Notes: generated from the letters alone by a model not told the origin. 64,000 bases of DNA from Algoriphagus sediminis (GCF_030403435.1 NZ_JAUEPH010000001.1:558001-622000); one strand, 5' to 3'. Counted from the first letter of the stretch, positions 18,105 through 27,663 are shown. Made by a program: numbers and translations.

Positions 18105-21100
18105 ATGAGTTCAATTAAACATTACATCCCATTTCTTTTTATCATTCTGCTCATTTTCTCTTGTGCTGAAAAACAAGAATTGAAATTGTCAGAAGGCCAG
18201 GTGATCGCTTTGGTAGGAAATAACCTTGGATCCAGGATGATGCATTATGGAACGTTTGAAACGGAAATGTACACCCGGTTTCCAGATCAAAACCTAATCT
18301 TTAGAAACCTTTGTGACCCAGCAGACACCCCAGGCTTCAGGCCCAGGTCTGGTACCAATGACCCATGGGCATTTCCAGGTGCTGAAGCTTTTCAGGATGA
18401 ATATGCCACTCCATCAGGAAGTGAAGGCTTTCTGGAAAAACCTGATGAATGGCTAACGAGATTGGAAGCCGATGTGGTGATCGGATTCTTCGGATTCAAT
18501 GAATCTTTTCAAGGTGAAGCCGGATTGGAAAATTTTAAGGCTGAGCTGGATGCCTGGATTAAGCACAGCAAAAGAAAGAAATACAATGGAGATTCGGTAC
18601 CAAGTCTTGCACTTGTGTCCCCTATCGCAATGGAGAATATCAGTCATCTGAAGGATGTACCAAACGGTGAGAAAGAAAACGAAATGATCCAACTCTACGC
18701 CAAGGTAACCCAAGAGGTAGCAAAAGCCAATGATATCCCTTGGGTGGATGCTTTTACCGCCAGCCAGAAATGGTATGATTCCAGCGATGAACCACTTACG
18801 ATTGATGGTTCTCAGTTGAACCAAAGAGGGTATGAGCTTTTCGGAGAATTATTGGCAGATGAGTTATTTGGTGGGAGCCCAAAGCCTTCCGTAGATCGGG
18901 AGATGGTCGCGGAAGCCGTGAACGAAAAGAATTGGCTTTGGCACAATGACTATAAAATCCCCAATGGTGTCCATGTATTCGGAAGAAGACACGATCCTTT
19001 TGGACCAGATAACTACCCTTTCGAATTAGAGAAAATCCGGCAAATGACCTCAATTCGGGATTCAGCCATTTGGATGGCAACTAAAGGTCAAAGAATAGAT
19101 TTAGCAGCGGCTGACGCCAAAACCAGAACTCTTCCAGAAGTGGAAACCAATTATAACCCTGAACAAAATGGATCCTTGGAATATCTTTATGGAGATCAGG
19201 CTTTGGCAGAAATCCAAACTGCGCCAGGTTATAAAATTGAGCTCTTTGCATCCGAGGAAGACTTCCCTGATTTAGCCAATCCTGTGCAGCTTTCCTTCGA
19301 TAACAAAGGACGGCTTTGGGTGGCAACCATGCCCAGCTATCCTCATTATAAGCCAGGCGATCCCAGACCGCAGGACAAGCTGATCATTCTTGAGGATACG
19401 GATAATGACGGTAAAGCGGATAAGCAAACCATTTTTTCTGATGACCTCCACATTCCGGTTGGCTTCGAGCTTGCCCCAGAGGGAGTGTATGTTTCTCAGG
19501 GAAATGATTTAGTTCTATTAATCGATGATGATCAGGATGACAAAGCCGACAGAAAGGAAGTTCTTTTAAGTGGTTTTGACGATCACGATACACATCATGC
19601 CATTTCAGCCTTTACTACTGATGAGTCGGGGGCGATTTACATGGCTGAGGGAGTTTTCCTCCACACCAATGTAGAAACTTCCTACGGGCCCGTTCGGGCC
19701 ACAAACGGCGGTTTTTATCGGTTTCAGCCTCAAAGACACCATTTAGAAAGAGTAAATCAGGTGAATATTCCGAATCCCTGGGGTATTGCTTTCGATCGCT
19801 GGGGACAAAATTTTTATGCAGAAACTTCCGGTCCGAATGTAAACTGGATGCTTCCCGGATCGACCTTGCCAAGGTATGGAAATGCGAATTACAAAGGCCC
19901 AAACCTGATTGAAAAGGCCCAAATGGTAAGGCCGACTTCAGGTCTTGAGTTTATATCGAGTCGTCACTTTCCGGATGAAGTTCAGGGAGATTTAATCATA
20001 AACAATACTATAGGATTCCTTGGTACCAAGCAGCATCAAATGATAGAAGATGAGGTGGGATTTCATACCAAATGGAGGCAGGACCTTATTTCTTCCACCG
20101 ACCGGAACTTTCGACCTGTGGATATGGAGTTTGCCCCTGACGGTTCACTGTACCTTGTAGATTGGCACAACATTCTGATCGGTCACATGCAGCATAATGC
20201 TCGTGATCCACTAAGGGATCATGTACACGGTAGAATATATCGTGTGACTTACCCCAGCCGGCCTTTGGTAACTCCAGCAAAAATTGATGGAGCGAGTATC
20301 CCTGAACTATTGGAAAACCTTAAACTACCAGAATATAGAACACGGTACAGAACGAGAAGAGAGTTACGTGGAAGAGATCAGATGGAAGTAGATTCAGCTA
20401 TTAAAACCTGGCTTGGGGCACTCGATTCAAATGATCCCGAATATGAGCATCATAGGTTAGAGGCACTTTGGGTAAGCTGGGGAAATAATCTGGTCAATCA
20501 GGAGCTGCTTGCCGAATTATTAAAATCAGAAAACCACAGAGTTCGTGCAGCTGCGACGCGAGTATTGCGATATACAGGTCATCAAGTGGAGAACCAAACT
20601 GAACTCTTGAAAAGGTCAGCAGAGGATGAAAATGGACAGGTAAGAATGGAGGCAATTGCTGCTGCGAGCTGGTTGCCTAGAGCAGAAGGTTTAGAAGTGT
20701 TGGCTGTGGCCGAAACTCAAGACCTGGACGAAACTTGGCAAAGAGGAACTTTTGAAACGGCTGTAGCTCATATAAATGGTGTTTCTGTCGAAGAAAAGAA
20801 AGAAGAGGATATCAAATCAAATTTAAAAGGCTCCGAACGGGAGCTATTTATCTTGGGAAAAGAAATCTATGCACGTGATGGTTACTGTAGCACCTGCCAC
20901 CAATCAGACGGTGGAGGTCTTTCCGCCTCACAGTTCCCTCCACTTCGAGGAACTCCCTGGGTAACAGGTAGTCCAGAGCGAATGATTAAAATCGTTCTGA
21001 ATGGTCTGATGGGACCAATCACCATTGCAAATAAAACCTACCCAGGCCAGGTGCCTATGACTCCCTATCGGGGAATGCTAGATGATACAGAAGTGGCTGC

Positions 21101-21248
21101 AGTGATCACTTATGTCAGAAATTCATTCGGTAATCAGGCCTCTGCTATTACTCCGGAAATGGTGTCCAAAGTCAGAGCTGAGACTGAAGCAAAAACAGGT
21201 TTCTGGACCGCAGAGGAGCTTTTAGAAATGCACCCTCTTGAAAAGTAA
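18105..21248 (+). CDS. SGNH-like / membrane-bound dehydrogenase-type / cytochrome c fusion lipoprotein
   Basis: This 1047-residue lipoprotein (lipobox IFSC, Cys20) has three parts. Residues ~33-256 look like a GDSL/SGNH hydrolase fold, but the GDS block reads G38-N-N40 and the C-terminal DxxH block reads D234-G-S-Q-L, so catalytic Ser and His appear to be missing; block III is G130-F-N-E133. Residues ~365-740 are the propeller of the 'putative membrane-bound dehydrogenase' type ('APGYKIELFASEEDFPDLANP'), followed by HEAT-like repeats. The C-terminus is a cytochrome c with C928-S-T-C931-H932. It likely works in periplasmic oxidation with the divergent lipoprotein. It is followed 22 bases later by the SDR gene. 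Confidence 0.85.
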   Translation: MSSIKHYIPFLFIILLIFSCAEKQELKLSEGQVIALVGNNLGSRMMHYGTFETEMYTRFPDQNLIFRNLCDPADTPGFRPRSGTNDPWAFPGAEAFQDEYATPSGSEGFLEKPDEWLTRLEADVVIGFFGFNESFQGEAGLENFKAELDAWIKHSKRKKYNGDSVPSLALVSPIAMENISHLKDVPNGEKENEMIQLYAKVTQEVAKANDIPWVDAFTASQKWYDSSDEPLTIDGSQLNQRGYELFGELLADELFGGSPKPSVDREMVAEAVNEKNWLWHNDYKIPNGVHVFGRRHDPFGPDNYPFELEKIRQMTSIRDSAIWMATKGQRIDLAAADAKTRTLPEVETNYNPEQNGSLEYLYGDQALAEIQTAPGYKIELFASEEDFPDLANPVQLSFDNKGRLWVATMPSYPHYKPGDPRPQDKLIILEDTDNDGKADKQTIFSDDLHIPVGFELAPEGVYVSQGNDLVLLIDDDQDDKADRKEVLLSGFDDHDTHHAISAFTTDESGAIYMAEGVFLHTNVETSYGPVRATNGGFYRFQPQRHHLERVNQVNIPNPWGIAFDRWGQNFYAETSGPNVNWMLPGSTLPRYGNANYKGPNLIEKAQMVRPTSGLEFISSRHFPDEVQGDLIINNTIGFLGTKQHQMIEDEVGFHTKWRQDLISSTDRNFRPVDMEFAPDGSLYLVDWHNILIGHMQHNARDPLRDHVHGRIYRVTYPSRPLVTPAKIDGASIPELLENLKLPEYRTRYRTRRELRGRDQMEVDSAIKTWLGALDSNDPEYEHHRLEALWVSWGNNLVNQELLAELLKSENHRVRAAATRVLRYTGHQVENQTELLKRSAEDENGQVRMEAIAAASWLPRAEGLEVLAVAETQDLDETWQRGTFETAVAHINGVSVEEKKEEDIKSNLKGSERELFILGKEIYARDGYCSTCHQSDGGGLSASQFPPLRGTPWVTGSPERMIKIVLNGLMGPITIANKTYPGQVPMTPYRGMLDDTEVAAVITYVRNSFGNQASAITPEMVSKVRAETEAKTGFWTAEELLEMHPLEK

Positions 21249-21270
21249 TTCAGCACATTGAAATCTGAAT

Positions 21271-22017
21271 ATGTCTAAAATTTATATCACAGGAAGCTCT
21301 GACGGGTTAGGTAAGTTGGCTGCAGAAAAATTAATCCAACAGGGACATGAGGTATTTCTGCATGCACGGAATGAGAAGCGAGTAAAAGATACCAAACGAA
21401 GTTTCGGAGAATCAGCAAAAATCTTCATGGCAGACTTGGCCGATCTGGTTGAAGTAAAGGCTTTGGCAACCGAGCTAAATAAATTAGGGAAAATGGATGC
21501 CATCATTCATAATGCGGGAGTCTATCAAGCAGATGCTACAACTCTTTTGCAGGTAAATGTCCTTGCCCCATTTATTCTCACCTGTTTAGTCCAAAAACCA
21601 CAGCGCCTAATTTACCTGAGTTCTGGAATGCATAAAGGTGGTAGACCGCTTTTCCGGGAAAGTGACCTGAAATCTGTGAACTATTCAGACTCGAAGCTCA
21701 TGGTCACTGCTTTAGCTTTGGCTGTAGCCAAAAAATACCCAGACGTCTACTCAAATGCAGTCGATCCAGGTTGGGTTCCTACTAAAATGGGAGGCTCCAA
21801 TGCTCCTGACTCTTTTGACAATGGCGTGGATACTCAAGTCTGGTTGGCAGAAAGCATCAGTCCATCCGCTTTGGTTTCAGGAAAATATTGGAAATTTATG
21901 GAGGAGAGAGAACCACACCCAGCCTCCCAAGACCACTCCTACCAAGAGAAACTCATCTCACTGTGCGAAAAACTTACTGGAGTAAATTTCGACTCAGAAT
22001 ACCCAGCCCAATCTTAA
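21271..22017 (+). CDS. Short-chain dehydrogenase/reductase
   Basis: The 248-residue cytoplasmic protein has the SDR cofactor motif TGSSDGLG (7-14), the NAG triad at 81-83, a Ser at 117/118 in 'YLSSGM', and the catalytic Y138-S-D-S-K142. This is the classical NAD(P)H-dependent SDR layout of normal length. It follows the cytochrome fusion gene by 22 bases and may be co-transcribed. Its 3' end overlaps the convergent PagL-like gene by 24 bases. Substrate is unknown. Confidence 0.88.
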   Translation: MSKIYITGSSDGLGKLAAEKLIQQGHEVFLHARNEKRVKDTKRSFGESAKIFMADLADLVEVKALATELNKLGKMDAIIHNAGVYQADATTLLQVNVLAPFILTCLVQKPQRLIYLSSGMHKGGRPLFRESDLKSVNYSDSKLMVTALALAVAKKYPDVYSNAVDPGWVPTKMGGSNAPDSFDNGVDTQVWLAESISPSALVSGKYWKFMEEREPHPASQDHSYQEKLISLCEKLTGVNFDSEYPAQS

Positions 22018-23046
22018 GTCAAGATATTCCGCGACATGGCCATGGGCTTTCAGCCCTGCTCCTATTCTGAAACTATCGAACAATACGTAGTGAAGCGAAT
22101 ATCGCTGATAAAAGCTGTGATCTTCCTGGTAGCCTTTTGGTTTATGGAGATAAAGCGCCATTCTTTGGCTGAAATCAAACCTTCCGAAAAGAAAATGATT
22201 CTCGGCATATACAGCTGGAATCAAAGCCTCTGTCCTACTTCCTTCTACTGGAATAGAAAAATCTTTGGCTAACTCTACCCCTCCTCCAAGGCCGATAATT
22301 CCTGAAATCTGCCGGTAGGTCCCACCACCCAGAAAAAGGTTCGGCTCTCTTCCGCCAGTCCCATTATCTCGGGTATTAAATCCTGCATCCAAATAGAAGT
22401 TCCATTTTCTCGGAATCGGAGTTCGAACATACTCAGGAAGATCAGCTCGATTGGTGTAATGTAGTATTCCAAGACCCCAGGTTGGGAAATTCATACCTCG
22501 ATTAGGCTGTTTTTGTCCTCCATTAGAAATATGGCCGTAAGTGAATGAACCTTGTAAAGCCCAATTTTCCGAAAAATCCCAGGTAATTCGAGGCGAAAGA
22601 AAAATAAGGAAACTCAAATGCGAGCTGAAGAATGTGTTTCCAGGGTTTTCGACTTCATCATAAACCCTTGTAATGTAACTAGCTCCTAACCCGGTGGAAA
22701 GGCTTAAAGAGAGTTTTTCCCTACGGACTAGATAAGGCTCAAAAGTCCCAGATAGGCTCCACGCCTGTCCAAGTTCATCAGGATTTTGAAAATCCATAAC
22801 CGAGAGGTTCAGCCCCAAGTAATGAAAGCAATTACAGGCTTCCCAATTTTTCCGGCTGCTACCCATCCATTGAGAGGAGAGGCTAATGGACCAGGGATTT
22901 GTGTCTGCGATTTCTACTAATTCAGGGTTATGAGCAAGTATTGTCCCGTATTGGGCTTCCAGCCCAAAGCGATGGCTGGATTCCTGAGCCAATAGATTCG
23001 CAGTCAAACATCCAAAAAAAACAATCCCAACTATCCGCTTCCACAT
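21994..23046 (-). CDS. Acyloxyacyl hydrolase, PagL-like lipid A 3-O-deacylase
   Basis: I start at ATG 23046 (MWKRIVGIVFFGCLTANLLAQ, a good Sec signal); the frame also has TTG at 23055. The 350-residue protein is a predicted outer membrane barrel. Its signature 'YGHISNGGQKQPNRGMN' matches the PagL family motif HxSN...N.G, in which the His and Ser are catalytic. It would remove an ester-linked acyl chain from lipid A at the outer membrane. It is larger than Pseudomonas PagL, with extra strands after the motif, as is common for Bacteroidota members. It converges on and overlaps the SDR gene by 24 bases. Confidence 0.85.
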   Translation of the reverse strand: MWKRIVGIVFFGCLTANLLAQESSHRFGLEAQYGTILAHNPELVEIADTNPWSISLSSQWMGSSRKNWEACNCFHYLGLNLSVMDFQNPDELGQAWSLSGTFEPYLVRREKLSLSLSTGLGASYITRVYDEVENPGNTFFSSHLSFLIFLSPRITWDFSENWALQGSFTYGHISNGGQKQPNRGMNFPTWGLGILHYTNRADLPEYVRTPIPRKWNFYLDAGFNTRDNGTGGREPNLFLGGGTYRQISGIIGLGGGVELAKDFSIPVEGSRTEALIPAVYAENHFLFGRFDFSQRMALYLHKPKGYQEDHSFYQRYSLHYVLFDSFRIGAGLKAHGHVAEYLDLRLGWVF

Positions 23047-23160
23047 AAGAGTCAAGCTTTGTTCATTCCTACGAACTTTTGATGAAAAGGATAGGTAATC
23101 GATCGGGGAATGCGTCGGGGAAGCAAATTAAAGGGAAACAAATTTGGATACTTATTTTAA

Positions 23161-23182
23161 TTAATCGTAATATTGCAATTAA
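23161..23182. promoter_or_regulatory. Probable ArsR operator overlapping the ars promoter
   Basis: A 22-base near-palindrome (20 of 22 positions symmetric, arms TTAAT... and ...ATTAA around a central AATATT) ends 10 bases before the arsR start. It overlaps a plausible -7 box TAATATTG (23168-23175), which is 21 bases after a TTTG at 23143-23146. This is the expected layout for autorepression by ArsR. Confidence 0.6.
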
Positions 23183-23192
23183 ACGATGAAAT

Positions 23193-23522
23193 ATGGGATT
23201 GGCTAAAACAGAGATCTTTACCGAAGAGCAGAATACTATCGCCAGCATGGCCAAAGTTCTGGGTCATCCTGCGAGAGTGTCAATATTAGAATACCTTTTT
23301 AAACTTAACACCTGCGTTTGCGGAGATCTGGTGGATGAAATAGGACTGGCTCAAGCCACCATTTCACAGCATCTTAAAGAATTAAAAAGTATGGGTCTGA
23401 TTAAAGGAAGTGTGGAAGGCACCAGCGTGTGCTACTGTATTAACTTGGAAAATTGGTCCCGAATGAAAAATACACTGGCCGAATTTCTTGATCAAGACTT
23501 GACCTCAAATACCTGTTGCTAA
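23193..23522 (+). CDS. arsR: ArsR/SmtB family metalloregulator
   Basis: The 109-residue protein is a winged helix with 'LGHPARVSILEYL' at about 23-35 and a recognition helix around 'QATISQHLKELKSMGLI'. The metal-sensing CxC pair of arsenic sensors is present as C41-V-C43-G-D-L in helix 3. The protein ends in vicinal cysteines (C108-C109). It heads a three-gene operon with DUF6428 and an arsenate-reductase-like phosphatase. It should release DNA when As(III) or Sb(III) binds. A near-palindrome lies just upstream of the start. Confidence 0.88.
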   Translation: MGLAKTEIFTEEQNTIASMAKVLGHPARVSILEYLFKLNTCVCGDLVDEIGLAQATISQHLKELKSMGLIKGSVEGTSVCYCINLENWSRMKNTLAEFLDQDLTSNTCC

Positions 23523-23538
23523 ATTAAAATACCGAAAA

Positions 23539-24009
23539 ATGAGACTTTCAGAAATAAAATCAGCACTACAGAACCTTGATACCATTGCTTTCGAATTACC
23601 GGATGGATCTTTGGTACCCAGTCACTTTCATGTGACTGAAGTGGGGAAAGTTACCAAGCACTTTATTGATTGTGGTGGAACGGTGAGAAATGAAGAAGTT
23701 GCGAATTTTCAGCTTTGGAATGCTGATGATTACGACCACAGACTGCATCCTGAAAAGCTTGTGAAAATCATCGACCTATCAGAAAAAGTTCTGGGATTGG
23801 GAGATTTAGAAATAGAAGTCGAATATCAAGGCCAGTCTATAGAAAAGTATGGTCTGGATTTCAATGGAAAGAACTTCCTCCTCACAAGCAAACAAACTGA
23901 TTGCCTTGCAAGAGATAAGTGTGGAATTCCAGAACAGAAACCTAAGCTGAAGCTATCAGCATTAAGCACAGTCTCAAATAGTTGCGAACCTGGCTCCGGC
24001 TGCTGCTAA
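23539..24009 (+). CDS. DUF6428 family protein of ars operons
   Basis: The 156-residue protein corresponds to DUF6428, a small family found in Bacteroidota between arsR and the arsenate-reductase-like phosphatase. The visible features are 'SHFHVTEVGKVTKHFIDCGG' (about 28-47) and a C-terminal tail with C149 and the vicinal C155-C156. It is cytoplasmic by sequence. The cysteine tail suggests binding or handing over of As(III), which is inference; no function is established to my knowledge. It follows arsR by 16 bases and precedes the phosphatase by 9 bases. Confidence 0.8.
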   Translation: MRLSEIKSALQNLDTIAFELPDGSLVPSHFHVTEVGKVTKHFIDCGGTVRNEEVANFQLWNADDYDHRLHPEKLVKIIDLSEKVLGLGDLEIEVEYQGQSIEKYGLDFNGKNFLLTSKQTDCLARDKCGIPEQKPKLKLSALSTVSNSCEPGSGCC

Positions 24010-24018
24010 GAAGAAAAA

Positions 24019-24624
24019 ATGGCTTTTTATCCAAAACTTGAGGAAACCATCATTAAGGCAGAAAGCCTTACTATTCCTCCTGATCGCCTAGAAACGCTAA
24101 GGCCGTTGATTGAATATCTTCAAAAGAAAAAGTCGGAAAAAGTCACGGCACACTTAAATTTCATTTGTACTCATAATAGTCGCAGAAGCCAATTTTCTCA
24201 GATTTGGGCGGAGGTAGCTGCCGTAAAATATGGGATAGATGCCAAAACTTATTCTGGTGGTGTGGAAGTGACTGCCTGTAACCAACGAACAGTGGCTTCA
24301 CTTAAAAGACTCGGTTTTCAAATGGGTGCTTTTGGTAGAGAAAACCCTACTTACAAAATAAAGTATGCCGGTGGAGATGAAATGATAAAGGCTTATTCAA
24401 AGCTCTTTGATGATCCCGCAAATCCGGTTGATGGGTTTGCAGCCATAATGACCTGCGATCATGCGGATGAAAATTGTCCATTTATCCCAGGAGCCGAAAT
24501 CAGGATTCCCGTCCTCTATGTGGACCCGAAAGCTTTTGACAACACCTCTGAAGAATCCTCAAAATACGATGAACGCTCCTTGCAGATAGCTTCAGAAATG
24601 CTTTATGTAATGAGAAGTGTTTAA
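24019..24624 (+). CDS. Arsenate reductase-like low-molecular-weight protein tyrosine phosphatase
   Basis: The 201-residue protein has the LMW-PTP/ArsC P-loop C50-T-H-N-S-R-R56 (CX5R) near the end of the first strand ('LNFICTHNSRRS'), and the later 'TCDHADENCPFIPGAE' block typical of Bacteroidota ArsC-like proteins. It should reduce arsenate to arsenite with thiol help. It is about 60 residues longer than the Staphylococcus ArsC, with a helical N-terminal extension. The usual next gene, an ACR3 or ArsB efflux pump, is not here; the next gene is a methyltransferase 149 bases on. Confidence 0.82.
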   Translation: MAFYPKLEETIIKAESLTIPPDRLETLRPLIEYLQKKKSEKVTAHLNFICTHNSRRSQFSQIWAEVAAVKYGIDAKTYSGGVEVTACNQRTVASLKRLGFQMGAFGRENPTYKIKYAGGDEMIKAYSKLFDDPANPVDGFAAIMTCDHADENCPFIPGAEIRIPVLYVDPKAFDNTSEESSKYDERSLQIASEMLYVMRSV

Positions 24625-24773
24625 AATTACAAGTCTGTCAAGTTTTTGTTAAAAGTAAAAAAGTTAAAGCATCGTATTTAAATCTAGAAAAGGTTGCACT
24701 TCTTTTTCATTTTCTTCACTTTTCGCTTAATTCAAGTGCCTTTTTATGATAGTCTTAACTTAACCACCTCCTA

Positions 24774-25421
24774 ATGAAAAACCGGGCTCAGGCAATTGCC
24801 AGTTATAAGTACTTCTCTAAAAAAGAAGGGAATCAGCATATCGCCGGACAGTATGCATTAGAAAAAATACTCGATATTATTGAGATCAATCAACCCAGTA
24901 AAATTCTTGAAGTGGGCTTAGGAATAGGCAGTATCTCCTACACCATTCTAAATAGTTCATATTATAAAAATGAGGACTTAATTTATCACGGAACGGAAGC
25001 GAATGAGTTTTGCCTTAACGCATTAAAATCGAACTTAGGCACTCATTATGACAGGGTTTCTATTTCAAGTGATTTGCATTCCATGAATTCTGAAATACTC
25101 TATGATCTGATAATTATCGATGGATCGGATGAATCTATCACAGAAATAAAGGGCAAAATCAGTCCTCATGGTGTTATTTTTATTGAAGGTCACAGAGGTG
25201 CCCAAACCGAAACCATGAAAGAGGTTTTCCCTAATCACAAGCACACCTTATGTATCTCCGATTTTAAGAATTCAAAGGATGGGCCCTTCTCCTCTGACTC
25301 TTGGTCTGGCGGTGGTCAATTGATTTATGTAAATCCCACCACAAAGCAATTGATCCATTTCTTAAAAGAGCGTTTTAATACCAGTTTCAAGTATAGAGTG
25401 AGCAGAAGGATAAAGCGCTAA
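24774..25421 (+). CDS. Class I SAM-dependent methyltransferase-like protein
   Basis: The 215-residue protein has motif I 'ILEVGLGIGSISYTIL' (about 44-59), an acidic post-strand-2 residue in 'YHGTEANEFCL', and 'YDLIIIDGSDES' as motif IV. It has no signal or membrane segment. A separate transcript is likely, because 149 bases of AT-rich sequence precede it. It does not look like the arsenite methyltransferase ArsM, which has conserved cysteines. The substrate is unknown; sugar or glycan methylation is one possibility. Confidence 0.7.
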   Translation: MKNRAQAIASYKYFSKKEGNQHIAGQYALEKILDIIEINQPSKILEVGLGIGSISYTILNSSYYKNEDLIYHGTEANEFCLNALKSNLGTHYDRVSISSDLHSMNSEILYDLIIIDGSDESITEIKGKISPHGVIFIEGHRGAQTETMKEVFPNHKHTLCISDFKNSKDGPFSSDSWSGGGQLIYVNPTTKQLIHFLKERFNTSFKYRVSRRIKR

Positions 25422-25569
25422 AGAAATGGAAATTCAAATCCAGCGTTTTTTCAGAAAACATTCTATCAGAACTAATGCTTGGATCTGAATATGTTCCCGA
25501 TTTTTTATTGCAGTCAACTCCGGCTTTAACGCTTTTCATTTTAACTTAGGGTTTTGACCTCATTAGATC

Positions 25570-27663
25570 ATGACCGATGCAATCTTTGTTTCCAGCTCAG
25601 AACCACGATGTGGAAAATCCCTGATCTCTCTTGGACTGGTAAACCACCTTCTAAATAAAGCCCTGAAGGTTGGGGTTTACAAACCTATTATCACTCCCAA
25701 CAAAGAGAATGCAAAGGATAGAAATCTGGAACTACTACTTGAACATTTTGATCTGGATGAGGAATATGAGAGTAGTTATGCCCTGACAAAGAAAGAAGCT
25801 TTGGCCATGATTAATCATGGCAAAGGCGATGACGTTTTAGACCTCATCATTGAACAATTCCAAAAACTAAAATCCGAATTTGATTTTCTGATTTGTGAAG
25901 GAACTGATTACCTCGGTGTGAGTTCTGAGCATGAGTTCGACCTCAATGCCAGCGTAGCAAAAAACCTGGGCACTCCGGTTCTGCTTTTGGGCAATGCCCA
26001 GGGAAAATCAAATGAAGAATCCATCTCCAGCCTAAATATGGCCATGGATTTATTAGAATCTAAAGATTGCCGGATTTACGGGGTCATCGCCAATAGGGTG
26101 GATGAAAACGCACAGGAGAATCTACAAAAGGACCTTGAAAAAGCATTTTCACATCGGGATATCATCATTTCTTCCTTGCCCCTGAAGCCAAACCTAAGCA
26201 ATCCAAGAATTAGCGATGTAGTGGAATTTTTAGATGCCAAAGTCCTATATGGTAGTGAATATCTCAATAACCGAATTGATAGTTTTGTGGTCGGGGCTAT
26301 GCGATTTCAAAATGTATTACCCGAATTAAAAGAAAAAAATCTGGTTTTGACTCCCGGGGATAGAGAGGAGATCGTTCTCAGTTTGCTCCAGGCCCAGCAG
26401 GCCAAAAATTATCCTAGCGCAGCAGGTATTTTGCTTACAACGAAAAAAGAACTATGTGATTCGGTAAAGAAACTATTGGATGGTTCCAGTCCCTTGCTTC
26501 CTATCCTATCCGTAGAGAGTAATACGTTTGAGACCGCTACCCGGCTTAAGGAAATTAGTCCTTATTTGAAGGCTTCAGACCGGCAAAAAACCGAATTGGG
26601 TCTTACACTTTTTGAGGAGCATATGAATCTGGAAAAGCTAGATGAGCAATTAGAAAAAGTAGTTCCTGACATCATCACCCCAAAGATGTTTGAGTTTAAT
26701 TTACTCAAGAGAGCCAAGTCGGACATTAAAAAAATTGTGCTTCCTGAGGGTACTGAACCACGAATATTAAAAGCGTCCAAAATCCTCCTAGATAAGGGGG
26801 CTGTGAAATTGGTTCTTTTGGGCAAACCCGAAACTATAAAAGAAGAAATTGCCAAGTTAAATCTTCATGAGAGTCTAAGCCAGGTGGAAATCATTAATCC
26901 CATTGAATCGGAGCAATATTTGGCCTATGCCTCCACCCTTCAAAAGCTTCGGGAAAAGAAAGGGATGAATCTGGATCAGGCGAAAGACCTAATGGCAGAC
27001 GCCTCATATTTTGGAACCATGATGGTGTATCTGGGAGATGCTGATGGAATGGTTTCCGGGTCTATCAATACCACGCAGCATACCATACGACCGGCATTGC
27101 AGTTTGTAAAGACTAAACCTGGAGTATCTGTGGTATCATCTATTTTCTTCATGTGTCTCGAGGACAAAGTTTTGGTCTATGGAGATTGTGCTGTAAACCC
27201 AGTACCAAATAGTGAGCAGCTCGCGGAGATTGCCATAAGTAGTGCTGAAACGGCTATGGAATTTGGGCTGGAGCCCAAAGTTGCACTTCTGTCCTACTCT
27301 TCAGGTTCTTCAGGGAAAGGAGAAGAAGTGGAGAAAGTCCGCAAAGCGACAGTGATAGCCAAAGAAAAGAGGCCTGACCTCGCTATTGAAGGCCCACTCC
27401 AATACGACGCCGCTGTGGATATAACAGTTGGTCAAAATAAGATGCCCGGTTCAAAAATTGCGGGCCAAGCCAATGTCCTCATTTTTCCTGATCTCAACAC
27501 GGGAAACAATACCTATAAAGCTGTTCAGCGAGAGACAGGAGCTGTGGCCATAGGACCAGTTTTGCAGGGCTTGAACAAACCCGTAAATGATCTTTCAAGG
27601 GGATGCACAATAGATGACATCGTAAATACAGTGATTATTACAGCCATCCAAGCACAGGCATAA
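25570..27663 (+). CDS. pta: Phosphate acetyltransferase
   Basis: The 697-residue protein has the long bacterial Pta form: an N-terminal BioD-like P-loop domain ('SSSEPRCGKSLISLGL', about 8-23), a DRTGG domain around 220-330, and the PTA_PTB catalytic domain from about 372 to the end ('KIVLPEGTEPRILKA', 'LSYSSGSSGKGEEVEKV'). It makes acetyl phosphate and CoA from acetyl-CoA and phosphate. It lies one base from ackA, the standard acetate-overflow operon. Length and order are normal. Confidence 0.95.
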   Translation: MTDAIFVSSSEPRCGKSLISLGLVNHLLNKALKVGVYKPIITPNKENAKDRNLELLLEHFDLDEEYESSYALTKKEALAMINHGKGDDVLDLIIEQFQKLKSEFDFLICEGTDYLGVSSEHEFDLNASVAKNLGTPVLLLGNAQGKSNEESISSLNMAMDLLESKDCRIYGVIANRVDENAQENLQKDLEKAFSHRDIIISSLPLKPNLSNPRISDVVEFLDAKVLYGSEYLNNRIDSFVVGAMRFQNVLPELKEKNLVLTPGDREEIVLSLLQAQQAKNYPSAAGILLTTKKELCDSVKKLLDGSSPLLPILSVESNTFETATRLKEISPYLKASDRQKTELGLTLFEEHMNLEKLDEQLEKVVPDIITPKMFEFNLLKRAKSDIKKIVLPEGTEPRILKASKILLDKGAVKLVLLGKPETIKEEIAKLNLHESLSQVEIINPIESEQYLAYASTLQKLREKKGMNLDQAKDLMADASYFGTMMVYLGDADGMVSGSINTTQHTIRPALQFVKTKPGVSVVSSIFFMCLEDKVLVYGDCAVNPVPNSEQLAEIAISSAETAMEFGLEPKVALLSYSSGSSGKGEEVEKVRKATVIAKEKRPDLAIEGPLQYDAAVDITVGQNKMPGSKIAGQANVLIFPDLNTGNNTYKAVQRETGAVAIGPVLQGLNKPVNDLSRGCTIDDIVNTVIITAIQAQA

